In this document: positions 40,717 through 48,395 of the stretch, in pieces | How the letters are laid out: each line of letters opens with the position of its first letter | How positions within the stretch are numbered: position 1 is the first letter of the stretch | DNA from: Ornithinimicrobium pekingense DSM 21552 | Lineage (GTDB): Bacteria; Actinomycetota; Actinomycetes; Actinomycetales; Dermatophilaceae | DNA length: 64,000 bases | Reading direction: 5' to 3' | NCBI RefSeq assembly: GCF_000421185.1 | Contig: NZ_ATWJ01000009.1 | Location: 2,868 to 66,867, forward strand | Notes under the pieces: model-generated | Database searches by the model: none | What the model was told of the DNA's origin: nothing | The model's input: the letters and a program-made list of their open reading frames with translations, nothing else | Made by a program: the position numbers and the translations under genes

Positions 40717-42246
40717 ATGACTGAGAGCTACCTGTCGCGCATCGGCGGCCTGATCCGTGACGCCCGGCGCCACAAGGACCTCACCCAGGCCGAGCTGGCC
40801 GAGCTGCTGGGCACCAGCCAGAGCGCGGTCGCCCGCATCGAGCAGGGCAAGCAGAACCTGTCCCTGGAGATGATCGCCCGCATCGGCGAGAAGCTCGACT
40901 CCGAGATCGTGCAGGTCTCCTCCGGCGTCCCGCAGAACCTGCGGATCGAGGGCGGCGTGAAGCTCTCGGGCGAGATCGACGTGCGCACCTCCAAGAACGC
41001 CGCGGTCGCGCTCCTGTGCGCCTCCCTGCTCAACAAGGGCCGGACGACCCTGCGCAACCTCGCCAGGATCGAGGAGGTCAACCGCATCACCGAGGTGCTG
41101 ACCTCGATCGGCTTCAAGATCCGCTGGCTGCCCGACTCCTCCGACCTGGAGATCGTCCCGCCCGAGCGCATCGACCTCGACGCGATGGACGAGACGGCCG
41201 CGCGCCGCACCCGCACGATCATCATGTTCCTCGGCCCGCTGCTGCACGAGTACGAGCGCTTCGAGCTGCCCTACGCCGGCGGGTGCGACCTCGGCACCCG
41301 CACGGTCGAGCCGCACATGATCGCGCTGCGCCACTTCGGCCTCGACGTGACCGCGACCACCGGCTCCTACCACGCCTCCGTCGACCGCACCAAGAGCCCG
41401 GCGCGCCCGATCGTGCTCACCGAGCGCGGTGACACCGTCACCGAGAACGTCCTGCTGGCCGCCGCCCGCCACCCGGGCACCACCGTCATCCGCAACGCCT
41501 CGTCCAACTACATGGTCCAGGACCTGTGCGTCTTCCTGCAGCAGCTGGGCGTGACGGTCGAGGGCCTGGGCACCACGACGCTGACCGTCACCGGTGTCCC
41601 GGAGATCGACAAGGACATCGAGTACTCCCCCTCCGAGGACCCCATCGAGGCGATGAGCCTGCTCGCCGCCGGCGTGGTCACCGGCAGCGAGATCACGATC
41701 CGCCGGGTGCCGATCGAGTTCATGGAGATCGAGCTGGCCGTGCTGGAGTCGATGGGCTTCGCCTGCGAGCTGTCCCCGGAGTACGTCTCGGCCAACGGCC
41801 ACACCCGGCTCGTGGACCTGCGCACCATCCCCGGTCCGCTCAAGGCGCCGCTGGACAAGATCCACCCGCTGCCCTTCCCGGGCCTGAACATCGACAACCT
41901 GCCGTTCTTCGCGATCATCGCCGCGTGCGCTCAGGGCTCGACGCTCATCCACGACTGGGTCTACGAGAACCGCGCCATCTACCTCACCGAGCTCACGACC
42001 CTCGGTGCCAAGGTGCACCTGATGGACCCGCACCGGGTGATGATCGAGGGTCCGACGCGCTGGCGTGCCGGCGAGATCATGTGCCCTCCGGCGCTGCGCC
42101 CCGGGGTCGTCATCCTGCTGGCCATGCTCGCCGCCCCGGGCACGTCGGTGCTGCGCAACGTCTACGTGATCAACCGCGGCTACGAGGACCTGGCCACCCG
42201 GCTCAACGCCCTCGGCGCCCGGATCCAGACCTTCCGCGACATCTGA
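40717..42246 (+). CDS. MurA-like enolpyruvyl transferase with N-terminal XRE helix-turn-helix
   Basis: The 509-aa protein begins with a Cro/CI-type XRE domain (residues 5-60, RHKDLTQAELAELLGTSQSAVARIEQGKQNLSLEMIARIGEKL) and continues as a MurA/EPSP synthase fold from about residue 75. MurA-type catalytic residues appear in order: Lys93 in TSKNAA (E. coli Lys22), Cys190 in YAGGCDLGTRTVEP (Cys115), Asp393 in FPGLNIDN (Asp305) and Arg487 in NRGYE (Arg397), with spacings close to those of MurA. The enzyme may thus transfer enolpyruvate to UDP-GlcNAc and bind DNA. ATG 40717 comes just after a palindrome. It lies 65 bases after rnd. A second, canonical MurA is not in the window. Confidence 0.85.
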   Translation: MTESYLSRIGGLIRDARRHKDLTQAELAELLGTSQSAVARIEQGKQNLSLEMIARIGEKLDSEIVQVSSGVPQNLRIEGGVKLSGEIDVRTSKNAAVALLCASLLNKGRTTLRNLARIEEVNRITEVLTSIGFKIRWLPDSSDLEIVPPERIDLDAMDETAARRTRTIIMFLGPLLHEYERFELPYAGGCDLGTRTVEPHMIALRHFGLDVTATTGSYHASVDRTKSPARPIVLTERGDTVTENVLLAAARHPGTTVIRNASSNYMVQDLCVFLQQLGVTVEGLGTTTLTVTGVPEIDKDIEYSPSEDPIEAMSLLAAGVVTGSEITIRRVPIEFMEIELAVLESMGFACELSPEYVSANGHTRLVDLRTIPGPLKAPLDKIHPLPFPGLNIDNLPFFAIIAACAQGSTLIHDWVYENRAIYLTELTTLGAKVHLMDPHRVMIEGPTRWRAGEIMCPPALRPGVVILLAMLAAPGTSVLRNVYVINRGYEDLATRLNALGARIQTFRDI

Positions 42247-42301
42247 GCCCGGCGACGAGCACGAGCACCCCGGTGCGTCGGGCGACGGCACGGCATACCC
42301 G

Positions 42302-43096
42302 ATGACCATCGTCTGGGACGAGCGCGGCGGCGCCACGGTCGAGCGGGACGGCCACCCGCAGTCCTACGTGAACCCGGATGACCCGTTGCTGCTGGTCTTC
42401 GAGTACGTCCAGCAGTTCGCGCTCGTCCTCGAGGCGCTGCGCCCCGACCCCGCCCCGCTGGCGGTGACGCACGTCGGCGGGGCGGGTATGACGCTCGCCC
42501 GCTGGGTGCACCGGGTGCACCCGAGGTCCCCCCAGATCGTCCTCGAGCCCGACACCGCGCTCACCGAGCTGGTCCGGCGGGAGCTGCCGCTGCCCCGCGG
42601 GCACCGCGTCCGGGTGCGCCCGGTGACGGGCCAGGAGGGCGTCGCCGGGCTGCGGGACGCCTCGGCCGACGTGGTGGTCGTCGACGCCTACGACCAGGGT
42701 CGCGTTCCCCCGGAGCTCGCCGGCTCGAGGTGGGTCCGCGAGCTGGACCGCGTCGTCGCCCCGGACGGGCTGGTGCTCGTCAACGCCGCCGACGAGCGCG
42801 GCCTGCGGTGGGTGGCACGGCTGTGCGCGACCCTGCGGGAACGTTTCGCCCACGTCGGCCAGCTCGTCCTGCGGGAGGTCGCCGCCGGCAAGCGCTACGG
42901 CAACGTCGTCGTCGTGGCCTCGCGCCGGCCGCTCGACGACGTCAGTCTCACGCGGGCCGCCGCCCGGGCCCCCTTCCCCTCCACCTGGCGCAGCAGCGAG
43001 CAGGTGGTCCGCCTCAGCGCAGGCGCGCCGCCGTTCGGCGAGATCGGCGAACCCTCGCCTCCCCCGCCGGACGGCGGCGTGCTGCGGCTGCGGTGA
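42302..43096 (+). CDS. Spermidine-synthase-like protein
   Basis: The 264-aa product has the Rossmann-type methyltransferase fold of spermidine synthases: AVTHVGGAGMTLARWVHRVHPRSPQIVLEPDTALTELVRRELPL (motif I region), then RVRPVTGQEGVAGLRDASADVVVVDAYDQGRVPPELAGSRWVRELDRVVAPDGLVLVNAAD. The second-domain Asp that holds polyamines is in VVVDAYDQG. Many actinobacterial proteins of this type are fused-MFS spermidine-synthase homologues of unproven activity. The N-terminal strand domain is short. ATG at 42302; the gene follows the XRE-MurA gene by 55 bases. Confidence 0.8.
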   Translation: MTIVWDERGGATVERDGHPQSYVNPDDPLLLVFEYVQQFALVLEALRPDPAPLAVTHVGGAGMTLARWVHRVHPRSPQIVLEPDTALTELVRRELPLPRGHRVRVRPVTGQEGVAGLRDASADVVVVDAYDQGRVPPELAGSRWVRELDRVVAPDGLVLVNAADERGLRWVARLCATLRERFAHVGQLVLREVAAGKRYGNVVVVASRRPLDDVSLTRAAARAPFPSTWRSSEQVVRLSAGAPPFGEIGEPSPPPPDGGVLRLR

Positions 43097-43191
43097 CGTT
43101 CGTCGAGGCGACCTCACCCCCAGGGGCGTGATCTGCGCCCGGTGGCGTGCTGATGGGTGATGTCCGGCCCCGTCCGCCGTAGGCTGGCGCC

Positions 43192-43971
43192 GTGCGCACG
43201 TCATACCTGGACCACCCCGGGCCCATCCCGATGGCCCACCGGGGGTTCGACGTCGGCGGGCTGGAGAACTCGATGCGCGCCTTCGAGGCGGCCGTTGCGC
43301 TGGGCTACCGCTACGTCGAGACCGACGTGCACGCGACGAACGACGGGCACGTGGTCGCCTTCCACGACGAGACCCTCGACCGCGTCACCGACCGCGTGGG
43401 CACGATCACCGAGATGTCCTGGCGCCAGGTCTCCCGCGCCCGGATCGGCGGCGTGGAGCCGGTCCCGCTGCTGGAGGACCTGCTCGGGTCCTGGCCCGAG
43501 CTGCGCCTCAACATCGACATCAAGTCCCCCGGGGCGATCCTGCCGCTGGTGCGCGCCATCGAGCGCACGCGGGCGCACGACCGCGTGTGCGTCACCTCCT
43601 TCTCCGACCAGCGGCGCCAGGCCGCGGTGATGCGGCTGACCCAGCCGGTGGCGACGTCCGCGGGGCAGAGCAGCACCGCGGCGTTCCGCGCCGCGGCCTC
43701 CCTGCCGCCGCTGGTGCGCTCCTCGGTCGTCTCCAAGGCCCTGCGGTCCGTGGACGGCGTCCAGGTCCCGCCGCACCGTTACGGCATCGAGGTCGTCAAC
43801 CCCACGACCGTGACGGCGGCGCACGAGGTGGGCCGGTTCGTGCACGTGTGGACCGTCAACGACGTGCCGGAGATGGTGCGCCTGCTCGACCTCGGTGTGG
43901 ACGGGATCATGACCGACCGCGCCGACCTGCTCAAGGACGTGCTGGTCGCCCGCGGCCAGTGGCCCGGGTGA
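43192..43971 (+). CDS. Glycerophosphodiester phosphodiesterase
   Basis: The 259-aa protein hydrolyses glycerophosphodiesters or related lipid head groups. GDPD signatures: MAHRGFDVGGLENSMRAFEAAVALGYRYVETDVHATNDGHVVAFHDETLDRVTDRVGTITEMSW, with His-Arg-Gly, Glu-Asn-Ser, Glu-Thr-Asp and His-Asp in order, then LNIDIKSPGAILPLV, RVCVTSFSD and VHVWTVNDVPEMVRLLDLGVDGIMTDRADLL. No signal peptide is visible. GTG at 43192; stop is three bases from the convergent DUF6541-like gene. Confidence 0.94.
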   Translation: MRTSYLDHPGPIPMAHRGFDVGGLENSMRAFEAAVALGYRYVETDVHATNDGHVVAFHDETLDRVTDRVGTITEMSWRQVSRARIGGVEPVPLLEDLLGSWPELRLNIDIKSPGAILPLVRAIERTRAHDRVCVTSFSDQRRQAAVMRLTQPVATSAGQSSTAAFRAAASLPPLVRSSVVSKALRSVDGVQVPPHRYGIEVVNPTTVTAAHEVGRFVHVWTVNDVPEMVRLLDLGVDGIMTDRADLLKDVLVARGQWPG

Positions 43972-43974
43972 GAC

Positions 43975-45948
43975 TCATCCGCAGCCGCTGAACTCCCACA
44001 GCGAGGCGGAACCGCCCTCGTCGACCTTGCGCCAGCCGGGGCCCATGGGGTCGAGGTTGCGCAGCCCCGGGGTGGTCTCCTCCCACTTGGCGTTGAGCTC
44101 GTCGTGGAAGGTGAGGCTGTCGGCGTAGACATGGGTGATCCCGAGCTCGCGCACCGCCTCGCAGACGTCGGGGCGCGTCTCCCACTCCTCGAAGCTCTCC
44201 TCGAGCAGGGTGCGCTCCGGGGAGTCGGGGATCGGGCTGAGCTGGGGGTGCACCACCTGCACGTCGGCCCGGTGCAGCAGGTAGGGCGACCCGGCCACGG
44301 GCTCCCCGAGCACCACCGCGTCGGGCGGCAGCGACTCGGCGGCCCGGTCGATCATCTCGATCTCCTCGGGCTCCAGGATCGTCCCCCACGCGATCGGGTA
44401 GGTGGTGTAGGTCGAGGCCATGACCTGGGTCTGGCTGGTCCAGCGCAGGCCCGAGGTCAGGACGGCGACGAGGACGAGCAGACCGGCCGCGGCCGCGGGG
44501 ACCGGCACGCGCAGCCGGGCCGCCGCCAGGCGTGCCAGCCACGCGCCCCCACCCGCCGCCAGCACCAGCGCCGGGACGACGACCAGCTGGTTGAGGCGGG
44601 ACGCCTGGGTGTACCAGAAACCGGCCAGGACCCGCCACGGGTTCTCGGGTGGCCCGGCGGCCAGGAGGGTCAGGACCACCGCGGCGAGCAGGGAGGCCAC
44701 GAGCCAGCGGGCGTGGGTCCGCCGCACCGTGAGGGCCGCGCCGAGGAGCACCAGGAGCGTGACGACGAGGTTGACCGAGGTGATCTTGTAGACGTAGATC
44801 AGCGGGTGGTCCAGGAGCATCGAGCCGATGCCGGGCAGGTAGGAGTCCTGCCCGCCGCGCTCGTAGTCCATGATCGAGCGCACCGGCGGGAAGGTGACGA
44901 GGAAGAGCAGGACTCCCGCCACCCCGACGACCCAGGCCCCCATGACGGACCAGGCCAGCACGGGCGAGCCCAGCCGGGCCTGCCGCCGCAACTGCCGGGC
45001 GAGCAGCACGGTCAGCAGCGGCAGCCCCAGCAGCATGAGCGAGAACAGCCCCGAGGGGTGGGCCAGCACGACCCCGGCGACGGCGACCACGAGGCCGGCG
45101 GCGAGGGCGAGGTGCATCCGCCAGGACAGGACGCCGCGCATGGTCGCGATGACGAGGGCCAGCGTGCCGGGCAGGCAGGCCACCGACAGCGCGAACGGCC
45201 AGACCGCGAGCATCGACACCGCGATCGCCGGGAAGGTGACGTAGGTCGCGGCCAGGACCGGCACGAGGACGGCGGGCAGCGCCCGGGCCGGGAACACCAC
45301 CCGCGCCAGGGCGACCAGACCCGCGATCCAGACCACCGAGCCGATCACGAGCGAGGAGGCGTTGGCCGCCTCGGTGACCCGGTCGAACCCCGGCGCCACG
45401 GCCACGAGCGCGTGCCAGACCGCGGGGTAGAACGGGCTGACGGTCTCGGCGTACATCGGCGACAGGCCCCCGAGCGAGCTGGCGTTGCCGGTGTCCCGCA
45501 CGAACCACAGCGCGTTGAGGTGGAAGACGGCGTCCCAGGCCTGCGGGGGCTGGTCGGCCCGACCCATCCCGTGCATCATCGCCCCCGCGAGGACCCCGCC
45601 GCCCAGCAGCCAGGTCAGGGCCAGCCACCCACGCTCGACCGGGCGCAGGCGCCGCTCCCCCGCCACGGTCACGCCGGCGGGATCGGTGGTGGTGCCGAGC
45701 AGCCGGCCCGCCGCCGCCGCGGTCCCCGCCGCCAGCAGCAGCCCCAGGAGCATGGTCGTCAGGGACCAGGGGACCCCCACCAGGTCGTAGACGATGCCGA
45801 GCACGCCGACCAGCCCGGACGTCACGCCCGCCCCCGCGCCCAGCGCGAGCAGCCCGCGGGCGCCGAGGAGCCGGAGCACGGCATACCCCGGGAGCACCCA
45901 GATCAGCGCGAGCCCGAGGATGCCCGGCGCGACCTCCGACCAGCTCAT
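43975..45948 (-). CDS. Large multi-pass membrane protein, DUF6541-like
   Basis: The 657-aa protein has roughly 14 transmembrane helices (starting APGILGLALIWVLPGYAVLRLLGARGLLALGAGAGVTSGLVGVLGIVY) and an extracytoplasmic C-terminal domain of about 130 residues (MASTYTTYPIAWGTILEPEEIEMIDRAAESLPPDAVVLGEPVAGSPYLLHRADVQVVHPQ). This layout is that of the actinobacterial DUF6541 proteins, which resemble GT-C glycosyltransferases. Its ATG overlaps the stop of the UDP-sugar dehydrogenase (ATGA), so both belong to the polysaccharide locus and it may transfer or handle a lipid-linked sugar. Confidence 0.8.
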   Translation of the reverse strand: MSWSEVAPGILGLALIWVLPGYAVLRLLGARGLLALGAGAGVTSGLVGVLGIVYDLVGVPWSLTTMLLGLLLAAGTAAAAGRLLGTTTDPAGVTVAGERRLRPVERGWLALTWLLGGGVLAGAMMHGMGRADQPPQAWDAVFHLNALWFVRDTGNASSLGGLSPMYAETVSPFYPAVWHALVAVAPGFDRVTEAANASSLVIGSVVWIAGLVALARVVFPARALPAVLVPVLAATYVTFPAIAVSMLAVWPFALSVACLPGTLALVIATMRGVLSWRMHLALAAGLVVAVAGVVLAHPSGLFSLMLLGLPLLTVLLARQLRRQARLGSPVLAWSVMGAWVVGVAGVLLFLVTFPPVRSIMDYERGGQDSYLPGIGSMLLDHPLIYVYKITSVNLVVTLLVLLGAALTVRRTHARWLVASLLAAVVLTLLAAGPPENPWRVLAGFWYTQASRLNQLVVVPALVLAAGGGAWLARLAAARLRVPVPAAAAGLLVLVAVLTSGLRWTSQTQVMASTYTTYPIAWGTILEPEEIEMIDRAAESLPPDAVVLGEPVAGSPYLLHRADVQVVHPQLSPIPDSPERTLLEESFEEWETRPDVCEAVRELGITHVYADSLTFHDELNAKWEETTPGLRNLDPMGPGWRKVDEGGSASLWEFSGCG

Positions 45949-47258
45949 GCGGGGAGGGGCTCACCCCCGCCGATGGTCAGGCGGGGCACGCCGGTGAAGC
46001 GGGCGGGGTCGGTGACGCGGCGGCCGTCGAGCAGCAGGCGCAGGCCGGGCAGGTCGGTGGCGGCCAGGGTGGCGTACTCGGGGTGGTCGGCCTGCACGAT
46101 CGCGACGTCGACCGGGTCGCCGAGGGTGTAGGGCTCCCAGCCGTAGCCGGCCAGCTCGGCGTCGGTGTACATCGGGTCGTGGACCAGGACCTGGGCACCG
46201 CGCTCGCGCAGGGCCGCGACGGTGGCGAAGACGCCGGAGAAGGCGGTCTCCTTGACCCTGCCGCGGTAGGAGGCGCCCAGCACGACCACGCGCAGCCCGT
46301 CCAGGGAGCCCAGGAGGGACTCGGCGCGGGCCACGGCGTACTCGGGCATGGCGGCGTTGGCCTCGCGGGCGGTGCGGACCACGGTGGCGTCGGCGTCGGT
46401 GGACAGGTACAGCCGCGGGTAGACCGGGATGCAGTGCCCGCCCACGGCGATGCCGGGGGTGTGGATGTGGGAGTAGGGCTGGGAGTTGCAGGCCTCGATG
46501 ACCTTGTGCACGTCGATCCCGGCGGTGTCGGCGAAGCGGGCGAACTGGTTGGCCAGGCCGATGTTGACGTCGCGGTAGGTCGTCTCGGCCAGCTTGGCCA
46601 TCTCGGCCGCCTCCGCAGAGCCCATGTCCCACACCCCGTTGGGGCGGGGCAGGTCGTCGCGGTCGTCGAAGGAGAGCACGGCCTCGTAGAACTCCACCGC
46701 CCGCCGGGTGCCCTCCTCGCTCAGCCCGCCGACGAGCTTGGGGTAACGGCGCAGGTCGGCGAAGACCCGCCCGGTCAGCACCCGCTCGGGGGAGAACACG
46801 AGATGAAAGTCGGCGCCCTCGGTCAGGCCGGAGATCTGCTCGAGCATCGGCTTCCACCGGGTGCGGGTGGTGCCCACCGGCAGCGTCGTCTCGTAGGAGA
46901 CCAGGGTGCCGGGGGTCAGGTGCGCCGCCAGGGAGCGGGTGGCCTCGTCCATCCAGCCGAAGTCGGGGGCGCCGGTGGCCTCGTCGACGAACAGCGGCAC
47001 GACGAGCACGACCGCGTCCGCGCCCGGGATCGCCTCGGCGTAGTCCGTGGTGGCCCGCAGCCGCCCGGCCGGCACCAGCTGCGCGAGCTTGTCTGCCAGG
47101 TGCGCCTCCCCCGGGAACGGCTCGGTCCCGGCGTTCACCAGCTCCACCACGCGCGGGTTGACGTCCACCCCCACCACCTCGTGCGAGGGATCGGCGTCGG
47201 CGAACTGCACCGCCAGCGGCAGACCGATCTTGCCCAGCGCGACGACCGCGATCTTCAT
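45945..47258 (-). CDS. UDP-N-acetyl-sugar 6-dehydrogenase (WecC/WbpA type)
   Basis: The 437-aa enzyme oxidises a UDP-HexNAc to the uronic acid with two NAD+. It has the NAD-binding MKIAVVALGKIGLPLAVQFADADPSHEVVGVDVNP, YETTLPVGTTRTRWKPMLE, FHLVFSPERVLTGRVFADLRRYPKLVGG, AEMAKLAETTYRDVNIGLANQFARFAD, the catalytic Cys in GIAVGGHCIPVYPRL, and the C-terminal domain VVVLGASYRGRVKETAFSG. UDP-GlcNAc (WbpA) or UDP-ManNAc (WecC) are candidate substrates. ATG at 47258 is divergent from the alpha/beta hydrolase gene by 74 bases. Confidence 0.92.
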   Translation of the reverse strand: MKIAVVALGKIGLPLAVQFADADPSHEVVGVDVNPRVVELVNAGTEPFPGEAHLADKLAQLVPAGRLRATTDYAEAIPGADAVVLVVPLFVDEATGAPDFGWMDEATRSLAAHLTPGTLVSYETTLPVGTTRTRWKPMLEQISGLTEGADFHLVFSPERVLTGRVFADLRRYPKLVGGLSEEGTRRAVEFYEAVLSFDDRDDLPRPNGVWDMGSAEAAEMAKLAETTYRDVNIGLANQFARFADTAGIDVHKVIEACNSQPYSHIHTPGIAVGGHCIPVYPRLYLSTDADATVVRTAREANAAMPEYAVARAESLLGSLDGLRVVVLGASYRGRVKETAFSGVFATVAALRERGAQVLVHDPMYTDAELAGYGWEPYTLGDPVDVAIVQADHPEYATLAATDLPGLRLLLDGRRVTDPARFTGVPRLTIGGGEPLPA

Positions 47259-47332
47259 GGTGTGTGATTCCGTCCTTCAGGGGGCCAGTGCACGGACAGG
47301 ATACGTGCCCGACCAGCACCTATCCTGTCGCC

Positions 47333-48253
47333 ATGCAGGGCACCACGCTGAGCCACACCGTTCCCGACGGCACCGTCCTCCACGTCCACCGCTGGCTGCC
47401 GGACGGGCGGCCGCGGGCCGTGGTCCAGGTCGTCCACGGGATGGTCGAGCACGCGGCCCGGTACGCGCACGTCGGGGAGCGGCTGGCCGCGCGGGGGTAT
47501 GCCGTGTACGCCTCCGACCATCGCGGCCACGGGCGGACCGCGCCGGGGGCCGAGCACCTGGGTCACCTGGGCGACGAGCACGGCTTCGCCGACGTCGTCG
47601 ACGACCTGGTCGCCCTGACCGACCACCTGCGCGGGGAGCACCCGGGCGTGCCGCTGGTGCTGCTGGGTCACAGCATGGGGTCCCTCCTGGCCCGCGCCTA
47701 CGCCGCGCGTCACGGCGAGCGGCTCGCCGGGCTGATCCTGTCGGGGACGGCGGGCGACCCGGGCCTCCTGGGTCTGGTCGGTCTGCGGCTGGCCGAGCTC
47801 GAGGCGCGTCTGCGGGGACCGCGTGCTCGCAGCCGGCTGATGGAGGCGCTGGTCCTGGGGCCCTACAACCGACCGTTCCGTCCCAACCGGACGCGGTTCG
47901 ACTGGCTCTCGCGCGACGAGGCCCAGGTCGACAGCTACGCCGCGGACGAGCTGTGCGGCGGGACCGCCACCGCGGGGTTCTACCGCGACCTGCTCACGGG
48001 CACACGCTGGGTCAGCGAGGAGTCGACCTACGCGATGACCCCGCAGGACCTCCCGGTGCACGTGGTCGCCGGCGAGGTCGACCCGGTCGGCGGTGCCGCC
48101 GCCGTGGCCGAGGTGTCCCAGCGGCTCCGGCGCGCCGGTGTGCGGGACGTGACGACGAAGGTCTGGCCCGACGCCCGCCACGAGGTCCTCAACGAGGTCA
48201 ACCGCGACGAGGTGGAGGACGACCTGCTCGCCTGGCTCGACGCGCGCTTCTGA
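47333..48253 (+). CDS. Alpha/beta hydrolase, monoacylglycerol lipase type
   Basis: The 306-aa protein has the Hydrolase_4 (lysophospholipase) arrangement: RAVVQVVHGMVEHAARYAHVGERLAARGYAVYASDHRGHGRT, the nucleophile elbow LVLLGHSMGSLLARAYAARHG, the acid in VHVVAGEVDPVGG and His in WPDARHEVLNEVNRDEVEDDLLAWLD. ATG at 47333. No signal peptide. It may act on glycerolipids; it is convergent with a glycosyltransferase. Confidence 0.9.
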   Translation: MQGTTLSHTVPDGTVLHVHRWLPDGRPRAVVQVVHGMVEHAARYAHVGERLAARGYAVYASDHRGHGRTAPGAEHLGHLGDEHGFADVVDDLVALTDHLRGEHPGVPLVLLGHSMGSLLARAYAARHGERLAGLILSGTAGDPGLLGLVGLRLAELEARLRGPRARSRLMEALVLGPYNRPFRPNRTRFDWLSRDEAQVDSYAADELCGGTATAGFYRDLLTGTRWVSEESTYAMTPQDLPVHVVAGEVDPVGGAAAVAEVSQRLRRAGVRDVTTKVWPDARHEVLNEVNRDEVEDDLLAWLDARF

Positions 48254-48311
48254 CCCGACCCACCGAGGACGCCGGCCGCACGCCTGATCGCTCGAGCGTC
48301 TCGACCGGCGT

Positions 48312-48360
48312 GCACAACCGGGGCCTTCCTGGGGTTTCCCGTCCGTCCGGGCCGTTGTGC
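48312..48360. terminator. Hairpin between convergent genes
   Basis: GCACAAC (48312-48318) pairs with GTTGTGC (48354-48360), with two more G-C pairs after a one-base bulge and a long loop. It lies between stops 48253 and 48396. Confidence 0.4.
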
Positions 48361-48395
48361 GCGCCCGTCGGTGCAGCCTGCCCGCGCACCCGGGG

